A stretch of DNA of 64,000 nucleotides, taken from contig NZ_AWZU01000006.1 of NCBI RefSeq assembly GCF_000472385.1, forward strand, positions 62,108 to 126,107, given 5' to 3'. Shown here piece after piece: positions 48,752 through 55,712 of this stretch. The first letter of the stretch is position 1. The number at the start of each line of letters is the position of its first letter. A model generated the notes under the pieces. The model made no database searches, had not been told where the DNA came from, and was given only the letters and a program-made list of their open reading frames with translations. The position numbers and the translations under genes are program-made. This DNA is from Bradyrhizobium sp. ARR65 (lineage in GTDB: Bacteria; Pseudomonadota; Alphaproteobacteria; Rhizobiales; Xanthobacteraceae).

Positions 48752-48771
48752 TGGTCAAAACTCTTCACCCG

Positions 48772-48921
48772 CCGTCCCGGCGAACGCCGGGACCCGTAAC
48801 CACAGGCCTTCGTTGTTGCGAAGAGCATCTGTCACCGTGCCCTGCTGATGCGCCGCGCGGTATCGCGACGAGCGCGAGCGCTCACGCCGGGGGTCCCGGC
48901 TTTCGCCGGGACGACGAGAAC
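48772..48921. repeat. Dispersed repeat between ureF and ureG (family B)
   Basis: GTCCCGGCGAACGCCGGGACC at the left and GGTCCCGGCTTTCGCCGGGACG at the right are inverted copies. The order of blocks matches the element at about 12831-12983. Confidence 0.75.
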
Positions 48922-48937
48922 CAAAGGACTACTTGCC

Positions 48938-49576
48938 ATGCCTAGCTCTCACGGTCCGCTTCGTATCGGTGTCGGAGGTCCGGTCGGATCGGGCAAGACG
49001 GCGCTGATGGACCTGTTATGCAAATCGATGCGCGAGCGCTATGACATCGCCGCCATCACCAACGACATCTACACCAAATGGGACGCCGAATTCCTGGTGC
49101 GATCGGGTTCGCTCACGCCCGATCGCATCGCCGGCGTCGAGACCGGCGGCTGCCCGCACACCGCGATTCGCGAGGATGCCTCGATGAATCTCGCGGCGGT
49201 TGCCGATATGCGCGCGAAATTTCCCAATCTCGATTTGGTGCTGATCGAGTCCGGCGGCGACAATCTCGCGGCGACCTTCTCCCCGGAGCTCGCGGATCTC
49301 ACCATCTATGTCATTGATGTCGCAGCCGGGGACAAGATTCCCTCCAAGGGCGGTCCCGGGATCACCCGTTCCGACCTTCTTGTCATCAACAAGATCGATC
49401 TTGCGCCTTACGTCGGGGCCTCGCTGGAGAAAATGCAGACCGACGCGAAGAGAATGCGGGGCGAACGGCCTTTCGTCATGACCAATCTGAAGAAAAGCGA
49501 AGGGCTCGACCGCATCATCGGCTTCATCGAGGCCAAAGGCGGGCTGAGCGTCGCCTCGCAGCCCAGGCGGCCCTGA
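48938..49576 (+). CDS. ureG: Urease accessory GTPase UreG
   Basis: 212 residues from ATG 48938. SIMIBI GTPase that energises nickel insertion. P-loop [13 protein letters not shown], metal motif [15 protein letters not shown] (Cys-Pro-His), switch ESGGDN and base-recognition NKIDLAP. Last gene of the urea cluster. Confidence 0.97.
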   Translation: MPSSHGPLRIGVGGPVGSGKTALMDLLCKSMRERYDIAAITNDIYTKWDAEFLVRSGSLTPDRIAGVETGGCPHTAIREDASMNLAAVADMRAKFPNLDLVLIESGGDNLAATFSPELADLTIYVIDVAAGDKIPSKGGPGITRSDLLVINKIDLAPYVGASLEKMQTDAKRMRGERPFVMTNLKKSEGLDRIIGFIEAKGGLSVASQPRRP

Positions 49577-49911
49577 CGTCGCCTAGGGCGGCCGCTCATA
49601 CGTTAATATTGTTAAGGTTTGTGACGGGGCGCTGCCGCGAAACTTGGGCCGGCAATGGAAATTCAGCGCGCTGGCGGGAACCAAATTCGCACGTCACAGT
49701 TATCATAATTCGGGTTCTGCGGGGCAGCCATCAGCCGTCTCTCAAGAAGCGCGAGCGTTAAGCTTCACAGCCGAGCGCAGTTGCGTAGCGATCATGACTG
49801 CATCATCATATCAGCCGGTTGGCCCCTGTCCTCCTCCGCGTCGTTGCCGCGCCGGCGAATTCCCGATGAACGTCATGTCTGTCCGCCAACCGCGCATTGT
49901 CGAGTAGGCGA
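49577..49911. other. Upstream region of the HWE-type sensor gene
   Basis: 335 bp with no convincing protein. It is less G+C-rich than its neighbours, with an A+T-rich patch near 49605-49620 and 49681-49715. A candidate EcfG promoter is at 49677-49701 and would give a leader of about 200 bases. Confidence 0.45.
49677..49701 (+). promoter_or_regulatory. Candidate EcfG promoter upstream of the sensor gene
   Basis: GGAAC, 16 bp, AGTT: a perfect -35 and a three-of-four match to the -10 CGTT of EcfG promoters. About 200 bp before the coding start, so the assignment is tentative. Confidence 0.45.
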
Positions 49912-51564
49912 GTGGTTCGGCTGGGTTTCATCATCGGCTTTATCGCGCTGATCGGGGTCCTGCTCTCCGGCCTCGCGGCCTATCGCGTGCACCAGCAGGA
50001 ACTGACCATCGACGGCATTGCGTTGGCGCGCGCCATCGATGTGCATGCCAGTCTGGTCCAGGATCGTCTGACCGAGCGCGAGCTGCTTGCCCGGGTCGCG
50101 TCCGGCCTGTTCCGCCTGCCCTCGGGAATCAAGGCCAACATGCTGGAGCCGCTGCGCTCGTCCATCTACGCCTTCAAGACCGATTTCGTCGTGGCGGGCT
50201 GGGTTGCGCGGCTCAAGCCGAGCGAGTTGGATGCCGCCCGCAACGAATTGGCGCGCGCCGGATTTCCCGATCCGACCATCCGCAGTCTCGACGGCAAGCC
50301 TTTGGACACGCGTTCGCTGCAACAGCCCGTTGATGTCCTGATGGATGTCGAGCCGCGCAATGCCCAGACCGCCCCGTTCGTCGGGCGCGCGCTGAACGAC
50401 AATGCCGTCCTCAGCGTCACACTCTCCCTCGCGATGGGTGAGGGCAAGCCCTATGCGTCCGATCCATTGCCCCTTCTGGGTCCGAATGGGCCGGTCGGCG
50501 TGGTGCTCGCCGCGCCGGTGGTACAGCCCGACGCCAATACGCCGGCCGGCTTTGTCATCTTCTCCTACGAGCTGGCGTCGCTGATGCTGACCAATGACGA
50601 CCTGTCGTTGTTTTCGGTGGCGCTGAAGGATCCGCGCAACGCCGAGGGAGAATTGGTCGCCAACGACCAAGGCGTCGTCAGCGCCCGCAAGGCGCCGAGT
50701 GAGGCACCATCGGCGACACGCACCGTGACCTTCGGCAACCGCGACTGGTCGCTTGCCTATTACGCGAAGACCAATGCGGCGAAACGCGCCGAGCAGACCG
50801 CGGCGATCGTCGGCGCGATCGGCCTCGCCCTGACCGGCGTGGTCTGCGGCCTCTTCGGCTATGTGGCCTACAACAATTTGCGCTTGAGCCGCGAAATCCA
50901 GGTGCGGATCGGTTTCGAGCGCAGGCTGACCGCCGTCATCGATGAGCTCAATCACCGCGTGAAGAACATTCTGGCAGTGATCCAGTCGATCATCACCCGG
51001 ACACTACGCCACGGCTCCGACATCGATGTCGCGCGCGAGCTTCTGATCGGCCGTATCCATGCGATGTCCAACGTCGTGTCGCTGCTCAGCGACAGCCAGT
51101 GGCAGGGGGTCAAGCTGAAGGGGCTGTTCGAGGCGCGCGCCATTCCGCACGCCGAGCGCATCGCCGTGAGCGGCCCGGATATCGCGGTCAGCGCGCGTGC
51201 GGCCCAAAGCTTGTCGCTGTTGTTCTTCGAACTTGCCTCGCATTCCGACGAGGGATTGTCGCTGGTCGGCAAGCATCCTCATATCGTTGCCAACTGGGAG
51301 GTCACCGGCGAAGACGCCGACGCGATCTTTCATTTCCGCTGGGAGGAGTTCAACACCAGCGAAGCGACGCGCCGTCCCGATAGCGATTTCGGCTTGATCC
51401 TGCTCGACCGCGTCGCGCCCGAAGCGCTGGGTGGCACGTCGAAGCGCTATTTCACCGACGTCAGCTATGTCTATGAACTGACCGCGCCGATGGTCACCGT
51501 GATCGACATGGTCGAGCGCGACCGCACCGAGCAGTTCTCTGCGCCGGTGCGGCCGGCGAAGTAA
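49912..51564 (+). CDS. Membrane sensor protein of the HWE/HisKA_2 histidine kinase type, degenerate ATP site
   Basis: 550 residues from GTG 49912 (AGTAGG upstream; TTG 49897 possible). Helix at about residues 3-22, a periplasmic CHASE-like sensor domain (about 25-300), second helix near 305-327. The phosphoacceptor box ELNHRVKNILAVIQSI is intact and typical of HWE/HisKA_2 kinases. The N-box reads FFELASHSDEGLSL where ELATNAxKYGAL is usual, so the key Asn is His and the Lys is Glu; the G2 region (DFGLILLDRV) is also changed. Located beside ecfG-nepR-phyR, it is probably the sensor feeding PhyR, but may not bind ATP normally. Confidence 0.82.
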   Translation: MVRLGFIIGFIALIGVLLSGLAAYRVHQQELTIDGIALARAIDVHASLVQDRLTERELLARVASGLFRLPSGIKANMLEPLRSSIYAFKTDFVVAGWVARLKPSELDAARNELARAGFPDPTIRSLDGKPLDTRSLQQPVDVLMDVEPRNAQTAPFVGRALNDNAVLSVTLSLAMGEGKPYASDPLPLLGPNGPVGVVLAAPVVQPDANTPAGFVIFSYELASLMLTNDDLSLFSVALKDPRNAEGELVANDQGVVSARKAPSEAPSATRTVTFGNRDWSLAYYAKTNAAKRAEQTAAIVGAIGLALTGVVCGLFGYVAYNNLRLSREIQVRIGFERRLTAVIDELNHRVKNILAVIQSIITRTLRHGSDIDVARELLIGRIHAMSNVVSLLSDSQWQGVKLKGLFEARAIPHAERIAVSGPDIAVSARAAQSLSLLFFELASHSDEGLSLVGKHPHIVANWEVTGEDADAIFHFRWEEFNTSEATRRPDSDFGLILLDRVAPEALGGTSKRYFTDVSYVYELTAPMVTVIDMVERDRTEQFSAPVRPAK

Positions 51565-51585
51565 AGGCGGGAAAGCCTGCTGCAC

Positions 51586-51722
51586 ACTTCCTCACCTCGC
51601 CCCGCTTGCGGAGAGAGATAGGATCGCATCCAGGGATGCGATCCGGGTGAGGGGGACTCTCCGCGAGTTCAGTGCGTGGACAAAGCCCCTCACCCCGCGA
51701 AGTGCGGGGAGAGGGAGAAGAA
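51586..51722. repeat. Palindromic repeats between the sensor gene and ecfG (family E)
   Basis: Two hairpin units: GATCGCATCCAGGGATGCGATC and CTCACCCCGCGAAGTGCGGGGAG. They fill the space between the convergent ends of the sensor gene and ecfG and may also end transcription. A related short unit is at 44727. Confidence 0.65.
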
Positions 51723-51731
51723 AAGACGAGG

Positions 51732-52277
51732 TCACCCATTCCCGCCGATCACGGCGCGCACGGTCTCGTCAGGGCCAAAATCCTCGGCGCCCTCGACATA
51801 GAGCAGGGCGGCCAGCTTCGAGCGCGCGCGATTGACGCGGCTCTTGATCGTGCCGACCGCGCAGCCGCAGATGGTCGCAGCATCCTCATAAGAGAATCCG
51901 GAGGCACCGACCAGGATCAGCGCCTCGCGCTGGTCCTGCGGCAGCTTGTCGAGCGCCGCCCGAAACTCCTCGAACTCCAGATGCGCACCCTGCGACGGCT
52001 GTGTCTTCAGCGTCTTGGCATAGTTGCCCTCTGCGTCCTCGACCTCGCGCCTGCGCTTGCGATAGTCGGAACGGAACAGGTTCCGCAAGATCGTGAACAG
52101 CCATGCCGGCAGGTTCGAGCCGGGCTGGAAAGAGTCGATGTTGGCGAGCGCGCGCAACAGCGTCTCCTGCACCAGATCGTCGGCACGATCGCCGTTGCCT
52201 GAAAGCGAAATCGCGAACGCGCGGAGGCTTGGCACCGCCGCTAAAATATCGTCGCGAAGGGAGTCTGTGAGAGGCAT
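51732..52277 (-). CDS. ecfG: ECF sigma factor EcfG of the general stress response
   Basis: 181-residue ECF15-type sigma factor. Region 2 (DRADDLVQETLLRALANID; FQPGSNLPAWLFTILRNLF) and region 4 (LPQDQREALILVGASGFSYE; CGCAVGTIKSRVNRARSKL) are complete. It recognises GGAAC/CGTT promoters. Start ATG 52277 overlaps the nepR stop by one base, giving strict coupling with its anti-sigma factor. Divergent from phyR, the standard alphaproteobacterial layout. Confidence 0.96.
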   Translation of the reverse strand: MPLTDSLRDDILAAVPSLRAFAISLSGNGDRADDLVQETLLRALANIDSFQPGSNLPAWLFTILRNLFRSDYRKRRREVEDAEGNYAKTLKTQPSQGAHLEFEEFRAALDKLPQDQREALILVGASGFSYEDAATICGCAVGTIKSRVNRARSKLAALLYVEGAEDFGPDETVRAVIGGNG

Positions 52278-52525
52278 TAATCCCTCCCGTTTTCTTGATC
52301 GTTCGCCCCCCCGCCCGATTCCTCTTCGCTTCTCACTTGGTGAGCCGCGGTCGGTGCATCAAGCTTGCGGATCAACTCCGCGAATCGCTCCGGAACCCCT
52401 TGGCGCACCACATCGTCATACATGGCGCGCAGTTGATGGCCGATTCTCGACTGGATCTCGGCATTAAGGCCACCCTGCCGGCCAGGTGGCGCATTTTTGC
52501 TGGCCTGAGATTTCACATCCTTCAT
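52277..52525 (-). CDS. nepR: Anti-sigma factor NepR
   Basis: 82 residues from ATG 52525 (GTG 52537 is possible). The NepR core is LNAEIQSRIGHQLRAMYDDV followed by VPERFAELIRKLD, two helices that hold EcfG; flanks are unstructured. Phosphorylated PhyR sequesters NepR and frees EcfG. It overlaps ecfG. Confidence 0.93.
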   Translation of the reverse strand: MKDVKSQASKNAPPGRQGGLNAEIQSRIGHQLRAMYDDVVRQGVPERFAELIRKLDAPTAAHQVRSEEESGGGANDQENGRD

Positions 52526-52640
52526 GACCTGTTCCACGTTTCCCCGGGGTTAAGTCCCTGTCGTTCAAAGAATTTCTGGTGCGCGAGGCCTTTGCGTAAG
52601 AATGCTAATTCAAACTCGCGCCGAAAGTTCCCGCTGCGCT

Positions 52641-52665
52641 GGAACTTTTCTTCGTGTGGTGCGTA
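52641..52665 (+). promoter_or_regulatory. EcfG promoter of phyR
   Basis: GGAAC, 16 bp, CGTA: perfect -35 and three of four -10 bases, about 70 bp before the phyR start. Its -35 is the right arm of a dyad AAAGTTCC, 9 bp, GGAACTTT (52624-52648), so a second GGAAC faces nepR on the other strand, though without a clear CGTT at the right distance. Confidence 0.7.
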
Positions 52666-52736
52666 ATTAGCTATCAGGGGGAACCCCGGGCCGCCCCTTT
52701 TTTGAAGTCTCTGGCCCAATAGCGGATGGAGTGGGG

Positions 52737-53543
52737 ATGTCCCGATCACAGCTTGTTGCTGAACATTTGCCGTTGCTGCGGCGCTATGCCCGCGCGCTAA
52801 CGGGAAGCCAGGCATCCGGCGACGCCTATGTCGGTGCCATGCTCGAGGCCCTGCTTCAGGATCCCTCGTTGCTTGACGAGCAGCACGGGGCCAAGGCCGG
52901 GTTGTTCAAATTGTTTACCCAGATCTGGAATTCGGTGTCGTTGAACGACGATTCCGAGGTCACGACCTTGCCGATGCCGCCCGAACGGCGGTTGTCCAAT
53001 ATCACGCCGCTGCCGCGCCAGGCGTTCCTCTTGTTGTCGCTGGAAGGCTTCTCAGAGCAGGAGGTGGCGTTCATCCTCGGCACCGACGTGGGCGAGACGC
53101 GGCGTCTGGCCGATGCCGCCGGCCGCGAGATGGCCGCCGAGATCGCGACCGACGTGCTGATCATCGAGGACGAGACGTTCATTGCGATGGACCTCGAAAG
53201 CCTGGTGCGTAATCTCGGCCACAACGTGATCGGGGTGGCGCGCACCCATGCCGACGCGGTCGCGATTGCCAAGAACCGGAAGCCGGGTCTGATCCTCGCG
53301 GACATTCAGCTCGCCGACGGCTCGTCGGGCCTGGATGCCGTGAACGAGCTGTTGCGCAGCTTCGAGGTGCCGGTGGTGTTCATCACCGCCTATCCCGAGC
53401 GCTTCCTCACCGGCGAGCGGCCGGAGCCGGCGTTCTTGATCTCAAAGCCATTCCAGCCGGCGATGGTATCGGCCGTGGCAAGCCAGGCGCTGTTCTTCCA
53501 GCGCAATTCGCGCAACCGCATGCCAAGGGCTGCGGCATCCTGA
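52737..53543 (+). CDS. phyR: General stress response regulator PhyR
   Basis: 268 residues from ATG 52737 with GGAG five bases upstream. N-terminal EcfG-like sigma mimic (about 1-125: HLPLLRRYARALTGSQASGD; LSLEGFSEQEVAFILG), then a receiver domain: acidic pair in VLIIEDETF, phospho-Asp in LILADIQLADGSSG, Thr in VVFITAYPERFLTG, Lys in LISKPFQP. On phosphorylation the sigma-like part binds NepR. A clear terminator follows. Confidence 0.96.
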   Translation: MSRSQLVAEHLPLLRRYARALTGSQASGDAYVGAMLEALLQDPSLLDEQHGAKAGLFKLFTQIWNSVSLNDDSEVTTLPMPPERRLSNITPLPRQAFLLLSLEGFSEQEVAFILGTDVGETRRLADAAGREMAAEIATDVLIIEDETFIAMDLESLVRNLGHNVIGVARTHADAVAIAKNRKPGLILADIQLADGSSGLDAVNELLRSFEVPVVFITAYPERFLTGERPEPAFLISKPFQPAMVSAVASQALFFQRNSRNRMPRAAAS

Positions 53544-53579
53544 GTTTGTCAATTGAGTGAATGGCGTTTGTCTATTTCG

Positions 53580-53613
53580 CCCGGCGCGCCTGACCAGTGC
53601 GCCGGGTTTTTCT
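53580..53613 (+). terminator. Intrinsic terminator of phyR
   Basis: Stem CCCGGCGC/GCGCCGGG with an 11-nt loop, followed directly by TTTTTCTTT. It begins 36 bp after the stop codon. Confidence 0.9.
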
Positions 53614-53780
53614 TTGCGTACTGCGGTGTAGCCGAAGGATGGGTAGAGCGAAGCGAAACCCATCGCTTTCGCCCCAACGATCGATGCGTGGCGGTTCGCT
53701 CTCCCGATCCGACGAACTCCTACGCACTACGTACCGTGCTACCGAATATCGCGTACGAATATCGCGTACGCACAGCGCAC

Positions 53781-53823
53781 AAAAAAGTAGGGCACGGCTG
53801 GCATCACCACAGCCGCGCCCTAC
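53781..53823 (-). terminator. Left-reading intrinsic terminator without an obvious gene
   Basis: On the minus strand GTAGGGCGCGGCTG pairs with CAGCCGTGCCCTAC (one mismatch) and is followed by TTTTTT. No protein gene reads into it from the right, so it may end a small RNA or antisense transcript, or be a relic. Confidence 0.55.
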
Positions 53824-53940
53824 GTCGCCGGTCAATGGGGCAGGGGGGAATAACCGGCTGCCGTGATGACGCGCGGGCGCGAAAGTCGTTCCGGACGGTC
53901 GAAAAAATTTTTGCACACGGTTAAGTGATCCACCCGTCCG

Positions 53941-53966
53941 CGAACCCTGTTCCCGTGACTAACGTT
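53941..53966 (+). promoter_or_regulatory. Candidate EcfG promoter for the secreted hypothetical
   Basis: CGAAC, 17 bp, CGTT: four of five -35 bases and a perfect -10, 36 bp before the ATG at 54002. Position is ideal for a short leader. Confidence 0.45.
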
Positions 53967-54001
53967 GTGAGCCTGATCGTCATGGGACAGGGATTACCGC
54001 C

Positions 54002-54397
54002 ATGTCTTATCTGGTTAAGGGAATTTTCGGTGCCGCCGCTATTTCGCTGACTCTGGGTGCGGTGCAGTTTGCTTCAGGTCATGATCTCTCCGCCCCGCTG
54101 CAGGCGCTGTCGGGTAATGCCGGCGATGGCGTTAATCGTGCCGCCAAGGCCGACCGCGCCAGCGTGCTTGTGCCGTCGTTGCCGACCACACGGACGATCG
54201 CGTTCCGGCCTGCAGGGCTCTCCGCCACCTCGGTGTTGGTCCGCATCCCGGTGACGGTGGAAGCCCGTGAGGCGCCACGGAAGCCGACGACGCTGTTCAG
54301 GTCGACGCAGCAGAAGCCGATGTTGGCTTGTGAGCCGATGGTGAGCGTGCTGACCGAGGTCGCAAAACGATTGCAGCCGGGCCGCTGCGTCACGTGA
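54002..54397 (+). CDS. Secreted hypothetical protein near the stress locus
   Basis: 131 residues. Signal peptide (IFGAAAISLTLGAVQFASG), then a low-complexity basic region and a C-terminal part with two Cys (MLACEPMVSVLTEVAKRLQPGRCV) that could form a disulfide. I do not recognise the family. It lies between phyR and envelope-stress genes and has a near-EcfG promoter, so a role in the general stress response is plausible. Confidence 0.7.
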   Translation: MSYLVKGIFGAAAISLTLGAVQFASGHDLSAPLQALSGNAGDGVNRAAKADRASVLVPSLPTTRTIAFRPAGLSATSVLVRIPVTVEAREAPRKPTTLFRSTQQKPMLACEPMVSVLTEVAKRLQPGRCVT

Positions 54398-54563
54398 GGC
54401 GCGCGGAACCGTTGCTGGCGTAGACTGCGGCGGTGTGTGCAAGGCTCCTGTTGTGCGCCTCGTACTGCGTGCATCCTGTCTCGATGCAGCTTGGTTCAAG
54501 CTTCTTGCTTACCGTTATGATGTTTCGCCTTTGCGAGACGGTGCGCGTCGGTTGAGGTTCCGA

Positions 54564-55016
54564 CTATTCGGCCGGCGTCGCCTGATCCTCTGCCGCTTGG
54601 TCTTGCGCCGCGCTCCGGCTCATCAAGAATCCCAGTGCCAGCCCTCCGACAGCGAGCAGTGGAATCAGCCGTTTCACGCCGACCGCGCGAACGATGTTCA
54701 GGCTTGCCGCGAGAACGGCCGGATCGGCAAGGACGTTGCGCGCCATGGCCCTGGCGCGCTCCCGGGCCCGCGCCTCGCTCTGGCGCTTGCGGGCCGCGTA
54801 CCAAATGCCGACGATCATCGCGATGATGAAGAAGAGGGCGGCGCCGGCGAGGCAGGCGACGATTCCGCCGTAGGTCTGAGCCACGAAGATGAGAGCTGCG
54901 GCAAGGAGAAAGGCGACGGCAACAAGCAACATAAACGCGAGAATTCCCATCAGCACCCCCTGCTGAAGCCGGGAAGAGGCTGCGTCCTTCACGTCATCGA
55001 TGATGCGTTGAAACAT
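54564..55016 (-). CDS. Phage-holin-like / YqjE-type membrane protein
   Basis: 150 residues from ATG 55016. N-terminal amphipathic segment (MFQRIIDDVKDAASSRLQQG), two hydrophobic hairpin helices (about 22-45 and 50-75), a basic stretch (AARKRQSEARARERARAMAR) and a final Gly-rich hydrophobic segment. The layout matches the putative Actinobacterial Holin-X/YqjE group, commonly next to DUF883 (YqjD) genes as here. The function is unknown; a membrane role in stationary or stress phase is inferred. Confidence 0.72.
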   Translation of the reverse strand: MFQRIIDDVKDAASSRLQQGVLMGILAFMLLVAVAFLLAAALIFVAQTYGGIVACLAGAALFFIIAMIVGIWYAARKRQSEARARERARAMARNVLADPAVLAASLNIVRAVGVKRLIPLLAVGGLALGFLMSRSAAQDQAAEDQATPAE

Positions 55017-55136
55017 GTTTGCGCCTCGACTGGTAGAGCGCGTCAACGAAGGCGAGCGTTCTCCACCAGCGCCGCCATTCACTCAGGAGGCTTGCGGCTT
55101 TGGTGACAACCATCACGGGCTCCGCGGATCGCCATA

Positions 55137-55275
55137 ACTCCAATAGTGGCTGGAGCGCGATGAGATCGGATTGAATCGCCATCGCTCCAGGTTTTTTGCT
55201 TTGAGCATGATCGGTTCGGAAAACCGCCGCGCACTTTGCGCTGACGCCGCCCTGCGGGTACCGATCATGCTCTAC
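55137..55275. repeat. Dispersed repeat in the gap after the DUF883 gene (family A)
   Basis: GAGCATGATCGGTTCGGAAAACC and CCGATCATGCTC form inverted arms; AGCGCGATGAGATCGGATTG matches the left-hand copy at 24680-24777 in reverse order. It separates the DUF883 and YqjE-like genes. Confidence 0.7.
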
Positions 55276-55637
55276 CGGCGCCAAGTGACGCCGATCAAAA
55301 AGCCGAGGCCGAGCGCAAGCCCGACGGTCGCCAGCGGCCGCTGCGCGATCATGTCTTCGAACGTCTCCTCGACCGAGGCGGCGGCATCCTGCGCCGCATC
55401 CATCATCGCGCCGCTCCGTTCGGAGAGATCGCTCACCGTGGAATCGACATTGCTCCGGGCCTGCCTGTAGCCCTGTCGGGCCTGCCGCTTGGCCGTGCCT
55501 GCGAGATTGTTGAGTGCGTCGGTGATCTGCGCGGTCAAAGCTGCGATGTCGTCCTTCACGTTGATCAGATCCTTCTTGAGACGCTCGTAGCTTGCCTGAT
55601 CGCTGGTTTCACGCGTCAAGCTGTCGGTGCTTACCAT
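55272..55637 (-). CDS. DUF883 (ElaB/YqjD-like) membrane protein
   Basis: 121 residues. A long amphipathic helical region (SYERLKKDLINVKDDIAALT; RQARQGYRQARSNVDSTVSD) and a C-terminal membrane anchor with the family ending RPLATVGLALGLGFLIGVTW and basic final residues. YqjD of E. coli attaches ribosomes to the membrane in stationary phase under RpoS. A perfect EcfG promoter lies 36 bp upstream. Confidence 0.88.
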   Translation of the reverse strand: MVSTDSLTRETSDQASYERLKKDLINVKDDIAALTAQITDALNNLAGTAKRQARQGYRQARSNVDSTVSDLSERSGAMMDAAQDAAASVEETFEDMIAQRPLATVGLALGLGFLIGVTWRR

Positions 55638-55672
55638 CGGAAGCTCCCAGGAATTGCATTGGTCGAGCCGAG

Positions 55673-55697
55673 AACGCCGCGGCTTGCAGGAAGTTCC
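55673..55697 (-). promoter_or_regulatory. EcfG promoter of the DUF883 gene
   Basis: On the minus strand GGAAC, 16 bp, CGTT: a perfect match to the EcfG consensus. The -10 is 36 bp before the start codon. Confidence 0.85.
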
Positions 55698-55712
55698 CGA
55701 CGCGGAAACCCC

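Larger units (their letters stand above)
53614..54001. other. Gene-free region between phyR and the secreted hypothetical
   Basis: About 390 bp. It contains a GGATGGGTAGAGCGAAGCGA-type repeat at about 53637-53665 (inverted GATGGGT/ACCCATC), a strong left-reading hairpin with a T-run (53781-53823) and a near-consensus EcfG promoter (53941-53966). No conserved protein is seen. Confidence 0.55.

Noticed and set aside
49644..49907. 87-residue open frame before the sensor gene
   Set aside because: Composition is random-looking, no ribosome site, and the candidate EcfG promoter lies within it.
53553..53924. Open frames in the gap between phyR and the secreted hypothetical
   Set aside because: They run through a terminator and palindromic repeats, and show no conserved features.
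54994..55182. Possible 61-residue gene on the minus strand between the DUF883 and YqjE-like genes
   Set aside because: Its first codons lie in a dispersed repeat, it overlaps the start of the YqjE-like gene and no family is recognisable. A small accessory protein is not excluded.
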